Source: Acinetobacter colistiniresistens
GTDB lineage: Bacteria; Pseudomonadota; Gammaproteobacteria; Pseudomonadales; Moraxellaceae
Assembly: GCF_024582815.1 (NCBI RefSeq)
Contig: NZ_CP102099.1
Span: 2,852,001-2,916,000, forward strand
DNA length: 64,000 nt
Direction: 5' to 3'
Positions 56,412-63,942 of this stretch are shown here, in pieces. Numbering within the stretch: position 1 is the first letter of the stretch; the number at the start of each line of letters is the position of its first letter. The notes beneath the pieces are model-generated. The model ran no database searches, was not told the DNA's origin, and worked only from the letters and a program-made list of their open reading frames with translations. The position numbers and the translations under genes are program-made.

Positions 56412-56714
56412 TTATGGCACATCAGGATTGAAAAAATCAAATACTCTTCGTAAGAGACGAAATGGTAAGTTAATGATCAAATAAACAGCCTCAACAAACA
56501 TATCTATTGGATCAAACCAGTACCAAGCATCACTTCTACGTTCACGCTGCTCTCGCTTTGGTTTTACCCAGTAAGCAAATAAAAAACAAACGATACTTAG
56601 CGCGAAAAAAATAAGATCAAAATTCTCCCCTAGGAACTGAACAAGATAAAACACCCCAGCTGCAAATAAAAAAATTGTGATTAAATAACGAAAAATATCC
56701 ATTCGGCTTAGCAA
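56412..56714 (-). CDS. Hypothetical small membrane protein
   Basis: This 100-aa protein has two N-terminal hydrophobic helices (about residues 8-25 and 30-48), a basic linker (KPKREQRERRSD) and an aromatic tail that includes an amphipathic stretch (MFVEAVYLIINLPFRLLRRVFDFF). I recognise no family. It is on the opposite strand to rnz and rtcB. Confidence 0.6.
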   Translation of the reverse strand: MLSRMDIFRYLITIFLFAAGVFYLVQFLGENFDLIFFALSIVCFLFAYWVKPKREQRERRSDAWYWFDPIDMFVEAVYLIINLPFRLLRRVFDFFNPDVP

Positions 56715-56986
56715 TTTATTTGTATTTTGTTATGTTTATAGCATGTCCTTATGCAAAGACATACTTGAATTTCCATAAACACACCACTGCCCATCTGAAA
56801 AATATTAGCCTTGCCAATTACCCCCTTTCATAGTCATAAGAAGTGAAATTTGCTTTTCCACATAAAGACAACACCTTAAACAAAATATCTAAAAAGATAT
56901 AAACTTATATATTTTTATATTAAATTTTTAATCATAAGCTTGCCAGATTGAATAGAAAATATTTTAAAAATTAATTAAATTATGTA

Positions 56987-56999
56987 TATCAAAAACTTA
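56987..56999 (+). promoter_or_regulatory. IHF-binding-site match upstream of rtcB
   Basis: TATCAAAAACTTA agrees fully with the consensus WATCAANNNNTTR. It lies about 30 bp before the -24 element, in a strongly A+T-rich stretch. That position fits DNA bending that brings RtcR to sigma-54 polymerase. Confidence 0.6.
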
Positions 57000-57027
57000 C
57001 GTAAATTATTTTGTATTCTATAAAAAG

Positions 57028-57044
57028 TTGGCACACTCGCTGCT
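57028..57044 (+). promoter_or_regulatory. Sigma-54 (-24/-12) promoter of the RNA-repair operon
   Basis: TTGGCACACTCGCTGCT has the invariant GG (57030-57031) and GC (57042-57043) separated by exactly 10 bp, close to the consensus TGGCAC-N5-TTGC. It is the only strong match I saw, and it precedes rtcB, the classical RtcR target. Confidence 0.85.
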
Positions 57045-57086
57045 ATAGTATAAGCACACAACATCATTGGGATCTTGTGAATATCA

Positions 57087-57113
57087 CCTGCCTGCAAACG
57101 CTTGGCAGGCAGG
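57087..57113 (+). promoter_or_regulatory. 5'-leader hairpin of rtcB
   Basis: The 9-bp perfect stem CCTGCCTGC/GCAGGCAGG with a 9-nt loop would be transcribed about 30 nt downstream of the predicted start. It ends 8 nt before the ribosome binding site AGGA. It could affect mRNA stability or translation. Confidence 0.65.
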
Positions 57114-57132
57114 CTTTGAAAGGAAAATGAAA

Positions 57133-58404
57133 ATGTCTGTCGTTGAACAACTTAACCAACAAGCTCAATTTGAACAAGAACAGCAACAACGTGCTTATCA
57201 GGTTCTACAAAATGGAAAAAGTATGCCAGTAAAAATGTGGACCAATGGCGTACTGGTCGATGACAACTCAAAACAACAATTGCTGCAAACCGCACAAATG
57301 CCGTTTATTTATAAATGGATGGCCGTAATGCCAGACGTTCACTTTGGCCTAGGTGCAACCATCGGAAGTGTGATTCCAACCAAAGGGGCGATTATCCCTG
57401 CTGCGGTCGGTGTCGATATCGGGTGTGGAATGATGGCGACGCGTACCAGCTTAACCGCTTCTGATTTACCCGATAACTTATATGCTTTACGTACTGAACT
57501 GGAACGTCTGATTCCACATGGAATGACCAAAGGCCGTGGTCGAGATAAAGGTTCTTGGGAAACGCCACCTGAAATGGTAGACCAAGCTTGGGCTGATTTA
57601 GTTGCAGATTTTGACTTCATCTGTGCAAAGCATCCTCGCCTAAAAAATACCAATAACCGCAAGCAACTGGGAACTTTAGGAACAGGAAATCACTTTGTAG
57701 AAATCTGTTTGGATGAACACGACCATGTTTGGATTATGTTGCACTCAGGTTCTCGCGGTGTGGGTAATGCCATCGGTAATCATTTTATCGAGCTGGCACG
57801 TAAAGATATGCAGAAGCACTTTATTAACTTACCCAACAAAGATTTGGCTTATTTAGTCGAAGGAACTGAACATTTTGATGATTACTGGTTTGCAGTAGGT
57901 TGGGCACAACGCTTTGCCATGAAAAACCGTGAAATCATGATGCAGTCTGCGATTAAGGCCTTAGCAACGATTATTCCGAAACCGTTCCAAGCACGATTGG
58001 AAGCCGTGAATTGCCACCATAATTATGTGGAAAAGGAAGAACATTATGGCGAAGAAGTTATGGTAACCCGTAAAGGTGCTGTACGTGCACGTTTGGGAGA
58101 ATATGGAATTATCCCGGGTTCAATGGGCGCCAAGTCCTTTATTGTTCGCGGTCTTGGAAATCAGGAATCATTTTGCTCATGTTCACATGGTGCAGGCCGC
58201 GTAATGAGCCGTGCTGAAGCAAAACGACGTTTTACTGTGGAAGATCAGATTGCGCAGACTGAAGGCGTGGAATGCCGTAAAGATGCTGCGGTAATTGATG
58301 AGATTCCATCGGCCTATAAACCAATTGAAGATGTTATGAAAGCACAGCAGGATTTGGTTGAAGTGGTGTATACATTAAGACAAGTAGTATGTGTTAAGGG
58401 CTAA
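57133..58404 (+). CDS. rtcB: RNA-splicing ligase RtcB
   Basis: RtcB is a GTP- and Mn2+-dependent ligase that joins RNA 2',3'-cyclic phosphate or 3'-phosphate ends to 5'-OH ends. The metal-binding Cys in GVDIGCGMM, His clusters (GTGNHFVE, MLHSGSRGVG) and the guanylylated His in CSHGAGR are all present. At 424 aa it is normal for RtcB. Two in-frame ATGs lie close together; I prefer the second (MSVVEQ) because AGGA is about 8 nt upstream of it. It is the first gene after the sigma-54 promoter. Confidence 0.96.
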   Translation: MSVVEQLNQQAQFEQEQQQRAYQVLQNGKSMPVKMWTNGVLVDDNSKQQLLQTAQMPFIYKWMAVMPDVHFGLGATIGSVIPTKGAIIPAAVGVDIGCGMMATRTSLTASDLPDNLYALRTELERLIPHGMTKGRGRDKGSWETPPEMVDQAWADLVADFDFICAKHPRLKNTNNRKQLGTLGTGNHFVEICLDEHDHVWIMLHSGSRGVGNAIGNHFIELARKDMQKHFINLPNKDLAYLVEGTEHFDDYWFAVGWAQRFAMKNREIMMQSAIKALATIIPKPFQARLEAVNCHHNYVEKEEHYGEEVMVTRKGAVRARLGEYGIIPGSMGAKSFIVRGLGNQESFCSCSHGAGRVMSRAEAKRRFTVEDQIAQTEGVECRKDAAVIDEIPSAYKPIEDVMKAQQDLVEVVYTLRQVVCVKG

Positions 58405-58406
58405 TT

Positions 58407-58788
58407 ATGGAAAAGGATTGTTTAGATATTCGAAGCTATAGAATCAGAGCAAATGAAGCAGTTCATCTCGCTCTACCTGAGCAATCCTATTACATCATCT
58501 TGGCTGTAAATACTGATGAAATTTTACCTGAATGGCGTAATTGGATTTGTGAGCAGATTGTCTATTCAAGACTATGCATTCAAGCAATGGTGGCAGGACA
58601 TGAGTGCTCTATTTGGGATGATGCCTAGATGAAACGTATCTAGGTTTTTATAACGATCAACCACCAGTCGATCATTGCTTCATGACAACTTGGCATAAAA
58701 ATGAAACTTTAGAAGATATTACTGAATTTGCAAAATTTAGTATGGAATTGGAAAATGTTTCAAACTTAGTCATTGTACATATTGAATA
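58407..58788 (+). pseudogene. Small gene between rtcB and the DIP1984 gene, frameshifted
   Basis: The first frame codes for 73 residues (MEKDCLDIRSYRIRANEA.. to ..CSIWDDA, then stop). The second continues from about 58625 (DETYLGFYNDQPPVDHCF..) to a stop at 58788. Adding one C to the CC at 58624-58625 fuses them into a protein of about 127 aa, with nothing missing at the joint. I do not recognise the function. The gene starts 2 bp after rtcB and ends just before the DIP1984 gene, so it belongs to the RNA-repair operon. Confidence 0.7.
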
Positions 58789-58801
58789 AAAGGTAAATAA
58801 A

Positions 58802-59260
58802 ATGAAACTCGCAGAAGCACTTTTACTGCGAAGCGATCAACAAAAAAAGCTCGCTTCATTAAAACAACGGATCAACGCCAATGTATTGGTACAAGATGGT
58901 GATGAACCGAGTGAAGATCCAAATGAACTGATCAAACAGGTGTTTGCTTTGAGCCAAGAAAGCAATCAATTGATTTGTCGCATTCATTTGACCAACGCAC
59001 AAGCAAAATTAGAGGATGGCAAAATCCTGCTGTCCCTATTAAGCTTACGAGATAGTTATGCTGAGCAACACAAGATTCTCGTTGATGCGATTGCCAATAC
59101 CCATCGTGAACCTGATCGTTATAGTTCACGCGAGATCAAATGGCAGAAGGTTATCCCTGTCTCTAGCTTGCAAAAACAAGCCGATGATATCAGCGCGAAA
59201 TTACGTGATTTAAATATCAAAATTCAGGCTGCAAATTGGCAAATTGATTTAGTTGAATAG
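58802..59260 (+). CDS. DIP1984-family protein
   Basis: This 152-aa soluble, mostly helical protein has likely coiled-coil segments at about residues 5-25 and 120-150. Family landmarks are MKLAEALLLRSDQQKKLASLKQRI, the central LEDGKILLSLLSLRDSY and SSREIKWQKVIPVSSLQKQADDI. DIP1984-family proteins have no established biochemical role that I know of. It lies 13 bp after the frameshifted gene, inside the sigma-54-driven rtcB operon, followed by the structured RNA candidate and rtcA. That suggests a role in RNA repair. Confidence 0.85.
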   Translation: MKLAEALLLRSDQQKKLASLKQRINANVLVQDGDEPSEDPNELIKQVFALSQESNQLICRIHLTNAQAKLEDGKILLSLLSLRDSYAEQHKILVDAIANTHREPDRYSSREIKWQKVIPVSSLQKQADDISAKLRDLNIKIQAANWQIDLVE

Positions 59261-59300
59261 ACAACAGATTTTGTGAATTTAGTTCACAATCACAGTTTGG

Positions 59301-59488
59301 ACATACTGGGCGAGTACAAGATCCTGCGTTACTCCGATCTGAGGGATTGAAAATAATTCAGGCGGCTATGGCAGCATGCGAGCCGTGCATCAATCTTCAC
59401 TGATTAGGCTCAGCACCATGGACCTCGTAAACCTTTGCCAAAAGCAAAGTCACGCGTTACTTCGCATTACCATGTACTGACAGTATGT
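59301..59488 (+). ncRNA. Candidate structured RNA in the RNA-repair operon
   Basis: The 258-bp gap between the DIP1984 gene and rtcA carries a closed fold. The ends pair through ACATACTG (59301-59308) with CAGTATGT (59481-59488), then AGTACA (59313-59318) with TGTACT (59473-59478), then TGCG (59325-59328) with CGCA (59463-59466). Inside are CTGAG (59339-59343) with CTCAG (59409-59413), GATTGA (59345-59350) with TCAATC (59390-59395), CGGCT (59363-59367) with AGCCG (59381-59385), and the hairpin CTTTGC-CAAAA-GCAAAG (59433-59449). Its G+C is higher than neighbouring non-coding DNA and it has no open frame. The operon position resembles that of Y-like RNAs in other rtcBA operons, but no Ro gene is present here. 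Confidence 0.6.
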
Positions 59489-59518
59489 TCATTTAATTAG
59501 AAAATAAGGAAAATAGAC

Positions 59519-60111
59519 GTGAATAAGGCCTTGGCAAATATGCCAGCAACCATCCAGATTGATGGTTCACAAGGTGAAGGTGGTGGACAAATTTTAAGAA
59601 CTGCCCTTGCCCTTTCGATGATTACAGGTCAGGCATTTGAATTAATTAACATTCGGGCTAGACGGAAAAAACCAGGTTTAATGCGTCAGCATTTGGTCTG
59701 TGTACAGGCATCCCAACAGATTAGCCAAGCGTATGTTGAAGGTGCTGAACTCCATAGCCAGCGCTTGTACTTTGCACCTCAACATGTACAAAGTGGCAAA
59801 TACCAATTCCATATTGGTTCAGCAGGCAGCACAACTCTGGTTTTACAGACCCTATTGCCTGCTTTGTTATTGCAAAATCAAGCTAGTGAACTCATCATCT
59901 CAGGCGGTACTCATAATCCGCTTGCACCGACAGCAGATTTTATCGAGTATTGCTTTTTACCTACACTCACCAAGATGGGAATAGAAACCGAGTTTAAGTT
60001 AAATAAAGCAGGTTTCTTCCCGATTGGTGCAGGTGAAATTCAAATCAAGATTCAACCGTGGCAACATCGAAACAAGTTTAGCTTGTTAGAACGTGGCGCT
60101 TTACAAAATAC
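59519..60111 (+). pseudogene. rtcA: RNA 3'-terminal phosphate cyclase RtcA, 5' fragment (split by an IS)
   Basis: RtcA uses ATP to turn RNA 3'-phosphates into 2',3'-cyclic phosphates. This fragment of 197 codons has the signature IDGSQGEGGGQILRTALALS, then RARRKKPGLMRQHL and the ISGGTHNPLAPTADF region. The start is a GTG preceded by AAGGA. The frame runs into the IS at 60112. Joining it to 61423 restores one continuous frame of about 349 codons, close to the usual length, so the gene was intact before insertion. Confidence 0.93.
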
Positions 60112-60161
60112 TGAACCGTACCGGGTTTGTCGGAGACTCAATATTCTGAGAGACTATTCCG

Positions 60162-60479
60162 ATGAAAAAACCAAACTATACCCCCGAAATTAGAGAAAGA
60201 GCGGTTCAATTACTAATTGAATCTGAAAAAGATTATCCATCGAATTGGGCAGCAGTTTCCGCAATTGCTCCTAAAATTGGCTGTACTCCTGAAACACTTC
60301 GTGTTTGGTATCAAAAATACTTAGATCAACAAAATCCCGCCAAAGTACAACAGGTATCTGACCAAGAAAAAATGAAGCAAATGGAACGTGAAATTAAAGA
60401 ATTAAAACGTGCCAATGAAATTCTACGTAAAGCAGCCGCTTTTTTCGCCCAGGCGGAGCTCGACCGCCCACACAAATAA
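60162..60479 (+). CDS. IS3-family transposase OrfA
   Basis: This 105-aa protein has an N-terminal helix-turn-helix (YTPEIRERAVQLLIES.. and ..IGCTPETLRVWYQKY) and a C-terminal leucine-zipper-like coiled coil (EKMKQMEREIKELKRANEILRKAAAFFAQAELDR). Its stop overlaps the orfB ATG (TAATG) in -1 phase, as in IS3 elements that make an OrfAB fusion by frameshifting. It is full length. Confidence 0.92.
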   Translation: MKKPNYTPEIRERAVQLLIESEKDYPSNWAAVSAIAPKIGCTPETLRVWYQKYLDQQNPAKVQQVSDQEKMKQMEREIKELKRANEILRKAAAFFAQAELDRPHK

Positions 60480-61382
60480 TGGTGGATTTTATCCATAACA
60501 ATAAGGCGTTATATGGTGTTGAAGCGATTTGTAGAATTTTACCGATTGCAGCTTCGACCTATTATCGGGCTTTAGATTTCGTTGATAACCCAGAACATCG
60601 AGCGAAACGTGCTCTGCATGATTTACATCATGCAGAGCAAATCAAACGTATTTGGAAAGAAAGTTCAGGTCGATATGGTGTACGTAAAGTTTGGCAAAAA
60701 TTGAAACGTGAGGGTTATGTTATTGCATCGTTGTACAGTTGCTCGATTGATGCAAAAGCTAGGTATACAAGGTGTTTGGCGTGGTAAGAATAAACAAACC
60801 ACCCGTAGCCGAGATGATCAAAAACGAGCAGATGATTTAGTGAAACGGAATTTTAGTGCTGATCGACCTGACCAATTATGGGTCAGTGACTTTACGTATA
60901 TTCAAACACATTCAGGCTGGGTCTATACCGCCTTTATTATTGATGTGTTCTCACGAGCAATTGTTGGATGGAAAGTATCTACACGGATGAATACAGATAT
61001 GGTGCTCGATGCATTGGAGCAAGCATTGCACGATCGAGGCATGCCAAAGAATGTGATTCATCATTCCGATAGAGGTGTTCAATATCTTTCTATTCGCTAT
61101 ACCAATCGTTTAGATGCTGCAAATTTACGAGCATCAGTCGGTACGACAGGTGATTCATACGATAATGCTCTGGCTGAAACGGTGAATGGCTTATACAAAA
61201 CAGAGGTGATTGAATATTTAAAAGCAGATTGGCAAGGTTTAGCAGATGTACAACTTGCGACACTAAACTGGGTAGATTGGTTCAATAAAAAGCGTGTACA
61301 CAGTGCACTGGGTTATGTATCGCCTTTTGAGTTTGAAGCAATGTACTATGATAAGATTAACCCGTTAGGTCAGGTGGCCTAA
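60479..61382 (+). pseudogene. IS3-family transposase OrfB, frameshifted
   Basis: The first part (to about 60727) encodes FIHNNKALYGVEAICRILPIAASTYY.. and ..SSGRYGVRKVWQKLKREGYVIA. The rest, in another frame, encodes RCTVARLMQKLGIQGVWRGK and the DDE integrase core: D in WVSDFTY, D in HHSDRGVQY, E in ALAETVNGLYK. A single extra T at 60728 separates the frames; without it the protein is continuous. The element may therefore be unable to move by itself. Confidence 0.88.
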
Positions 61383-61422
61383 CTTAAATAAAAAAGTCTC
61401 CGACAAACCCGGTACGGTTCAT

Positions 61423-61881
61423 ACTGCAGCTTTTGCAGCTGTATTGAATGTTTCAAAAGAAGCGCAAATCGCAGAGCGGGAATTAACAACTTTAAGTAAA
61501 AGACTGAAATTAGATGCACAACAACAGTTCCATTTAAATGGGATTAGCCAAGGCAATACGGCGTATGTCAGAGTTGAGCATCAACACCACACTCAACTAT
61601 TTACTGCTTTAGGTGAAATGCGAAAAAGTGCAGAACAAATTGCCAATCATTTGGCTGAACAGGTGCAGCAATATATTGCTTCTCAGGCGGCTGTGGATGA
61701 ATATTTAGCAGATCAGTTGTTATTGCCTATAGCATTGGGTCAAGGCGGTGAATTTACCGCACAATGTATTAGTGAACATACCCGTACTCAAGCCACTATG
61801 ATTGAAAAATTTATTAATTGTGAAATTGAATTTATCGAGCTGGATAAAACACTGTTTCAGGTCAAAGTAAACGTAGAATAG
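61423..61881 (+). pseudogene. rtcA: RNA 3'-terminal phosphate cyclase RtcA, 3' fragment
   Basis: These 152 codons follow the IS in the frame of the 5' fragment: TAAFAAVLNVSKEAQIAEREL, then ..RVEHQHHTQLFTALGE.. and ..LADQLLLPIALGQGGEFTAQ, near the C-terminal catalytic His region (SEHTRTQATMIEKF). The last part is what RtcA needs for adenylylation, so the split removes activity unless the fragments reassociate. It ends 12 bp before kptA. Confidence 0.9.
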
Positions 61882-61893
61882 TGAATATTAAAT

Positions 61894-62463
61894 ATGAAAG
61901 AACATACTCAAATAAGCAAATTTTTAAGCCTGATCTTAAGACATAAGCCTGAACAAATTGGGCTTCAGCTTGATCAAGAAGGTTGGGCAAAAATTGCTGA
62001 GCTCATTGAAGCTGCGCAACAACACAATGTTCTTCTAGATCAAGCATTCCTCCAACTAATAGTAGAACAAAATGATAAAAAACGCTTCCAAATCTCAGAC
62101 GATGGTTTGATGATCAGAGCTGTGCAAGGCCACTCAACAAGCACTGTACAGCGGCAAATGATTGCACTAAAACCACCACAATATTTATATCATGGCACAG
62201 CGAGTCGATTTATAGATTCAATTCAGACGCAAGGCTTAATTGCAGGACAGCGTCATTATGTACATTTAAGTGAAAATAAAGAAACGGCTTTGAATGTAGG
62301 TCAACGCTATGGCAAGCCTGTGCTCTTCTTAATCAATACGGTACAAATGCATAAAGATGGCTTTGAGTTTTATCAGGCAGAAAATGGTGTTTGGCTAACA
62401 AAGCATGTACCAACACAATATTTATCACTAAATGATCAGACCAAGGCAGAATCATTGGTCTGA
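61894..62463 (+). CDS. kptA: RNA 2'-phosphotransferase KptA/Tpt1
   Basis: The enzyme transfers an internal RNA 2'-phosphate to NAD+, giving ADP-ribose 1'',2''-cyclic phosphate. The KptA family signature is clear: SKFLSLILRHKPEQIGL at the N-terminus, LYHGTASRFIDSIQTQGL, VHLSENKETALNVGQRYGKP, and the final GVWLTKHVPTQYL. At 189 aa it is normal. It lies 12 bp after the rtcA end and is the last gene of the rtcB operon. The upstream IS may reduce its expression. Confidence 0.93.
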   Translation: MKEHTQISKFLSLILRHKPEQIGLQLDQEGWAKIAELIEAAQQHNVLLDQAFLQLIVEQNDKKRFQISDDGLMIRAVQGHSTSTVQRQMIALKPPQYLYHGTASRFIDSIQTQGLIAGQRHYVHLSENKETALNVGQRYGKPVLFLINTVQMHKDGFEFYQAENGVWLTKHVPTQYLSLNDQTKAESLV

Positions 62464-62481
62464 TCTGATTCCGAGATTGAG

Positions 62482-63942
62482 TTAACGCACACTTTCCAAA
62501 GCCGTCACTAACAACGTCCAACATTTCTCGACCGTTTCTACTTTAACTCTTTCACCCGGCGCATGCGCCCCTTGAATATCAGGGCCAAACGATACCATTT
62601 GTAAATTCGGATAATGTTCAGCGATAATGCCACACTCCAAACCAGCATGAATCACTTTCAAGTTTGGTTCAATTTTAAATGCGGATTGATAAGCTTGTTG
62701 TAGACATTTCAATGCAGCCGAATCTGGATTTGGTGTCCAACCCGATACTAACGGCGTTAATTCGGATTGAATCTGGAAATTGGCAAAGTGTTGTTGAATA
62801 TTTTGTGCAAATGTCACGGCTTCTTGGTTCACCATCGAACGAACCATAATTAAGGTTTTCGCTTCATCTTTTGTCAATTTGATCACACCAATATTATTTG
62901 AGGTCTCAACCACATCGGGTAAAGCAGCACTCCACTGTGCAACGCCATAAGGGCAAGTTGCCAAGGCCTGCAACCAAGCTTGTTGCTGCTGCATTGTAAT
63001 AACTTCATGTATCTGATTGGCATTTTTTTGTATGGTAATGTGCAGTTGATCATCAATACCTTTTAGTTTTTGTTGCCATTCAGCCTGTGTAGCTGCAACT
63101 GCTTTTTCTAGAGCAGTCAATTGATCTATCTCAATTGCAATGGTTGCCACAGCTTCACGCGGGATGGCATTTCGTGCCGATCCACCGACAAACTCAACCA
63201 GTCGACCATTGAATTGTGCTAAATAGTCATTCAGGAAATTGGCTAAAATCATATTGGCATTACCACGACCTAGATGAATATCAACCCCAGAGTGACCGCC
63301 CTTTAAACCTGATACCAGTAAATCTACATAAATTAAATTTGCTGGTGCTGTTTCATATGCAAGTGGCTGCCCCACTTCCAAATCAATACTTCCTGCACAA
63401 CCAAGATACAATTCGCCCCATTCTTCAGTATCAATATTAAAGAGCCATTGTCCAGTTAAAACACCGGACTCAAGCAAACGAGCACCGCTCATTCCCGCTT
63501 CTTCATCAATGGTTAGCAGAACCTCAATCGGCCCGTGCGCAATATCATTTGACTCTAATACGGCCAACGCTAGTGCAACCCCAATGCCATTATCCGCACC
63601 TAAGGTCGTATTTTCAGCAATCAACCAGCCATCTTTTAATACAGGTTGGATTGGATCTTTAAAAAAGTCATGTTGGGTCCCGCGGTTTGCCTGAGTCACC
63701 ATGTCCAAGTGTCCCTGCAAAATCACACCTGCAACCTGTTCTTTACCCGCTGTAGCGGCTTTTCGAATGATTAAATTCCCTATGTCATCAACATAGGTTT
63801 CCAAGTTGCGCTGTTCCGCCCAATCTTTTAAATGTTGCCTTAATTGTTGTTCATGCTTGGATGGTCGAGGAATCGTACATAAGGTCTCAAAGTGTTGCCA
63901 AACCGCTTGGGGTGATAATTTAGAAAAATCGACCTGTATCAT
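62482..63942 (-). CDS. pepD: Aminoacyl-histidine dipeptidase (M20, PepD)
   Basis: This cytoplasmic two-zinc M20C peptidase cleaves Xaa-His dipeptides. Metal and catalytic motifs are visible: GHLDMV, GADNGIGVALAL with its bridging Asp, the catalytic Glu pair in IDEEAGMSGA, and IDTEEWGELYLG, with the distal His in HAGLECG. A dimerisation domain insert (KGGHSGVDIHLGRGNANMI) lies in the middle. At 486 aa it is typical of PepD. It converges on kptA. Confidence 0.95.
   Translation of the reverse strand: MIQVDFSKLSPQAVWQHFETLCTIPRPSKHEQQLRQHLKDWAEQRNLETYVDDIGNLIIRKAATAGKEQVAGVILQGHLDMVTQANRGTQHDFFKDPIQPVLKDGWLIAENTTLGADNGIGVALALAVLESNDIAHGPIEVLLTIDEEAGMSGARLLESGVLTGQWLFNIDTEEWGELYLGCAGSIDLEVGQPLAYETAPANLIYVDLLVSGLKGGHSGVDIHLGRGNANMILANFLNDYLAQFNGRLVEFVGGSARNAIPREAVATIAIEIDQLTALEKAVAATQAEWQQKLKGIDDQLHITIQKNANQIHEVITMQQQQAWLQALATCPYGVAQWSAALPDVVETSNNIGVIKLTKDEAKTLIMVRSMVNQEAVTFAQNIQQHFANFQIQSELTPLVSGWTPNPDSAALKCLQQAYQSAFKIEPNLKVIHAGLECGIIAEHYPNLQMVSFGPDIQGAHAPGERVKVETVEKCWTLLVTALESVR

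Larger units (their letters stand above)
56715..57132. other. Regulatory region and leader before rtcB
   Basis: About 410 bp without a gene. It is very A+T-rich between about 56880 and 57020. It contains an IHF-consensus match, a sigma-54 promoter and a 5'-leader hairpin, listed separately. A weaker inverted repeat, ATGTC/GACAT, lies at 56743-56762 and could be part of an upstream activator site. Confidence 0.7.
60112..61421 (+). mobile_element. IS3-family insertion sequence, 1310 bp
   Basis: The terminal inverted repeats are 27 bp and perfectly matched. They begin TGAACCGTACCGGGTTTGTC and end with its complement, giving the TG..CA ends of the IS3 family. A 3-bp duplication TAC flanks the element (60109-60111 and 61422-61424). 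It encodes orfA and orfB in -1 phase. Its orfB carries a single-base frameshift. It lies inside rtcA in the same orientation. Confidence 0.93.

Noticed and set aside
59301..59488. Calling the structured RNA a Y RNA (YrlA-like) or a tRNA
   Set aside because: No Ro60/Rsr gene is in the window, and I found no clear tRNA T-arm motif (GGTTCGAATCC-like). The fold is listed only as an unclassified candidate.
60109..61424. GTAC as the target duplication of the IS3 element, with shorter inverted repeats
   Set aside because: That choice leaves rtcA out of frame after excision. The 27-bp repeats with TG..CA ends and a TAC duplication restore the frame exactly.
53306..62463. Classing the RtcR/RtcB locus as a type III CRISPR-associated CARF system
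   Set aside because: The CARF-like domain here is the RtcR regulatory domain. There are no cas genes or arrays in the window.
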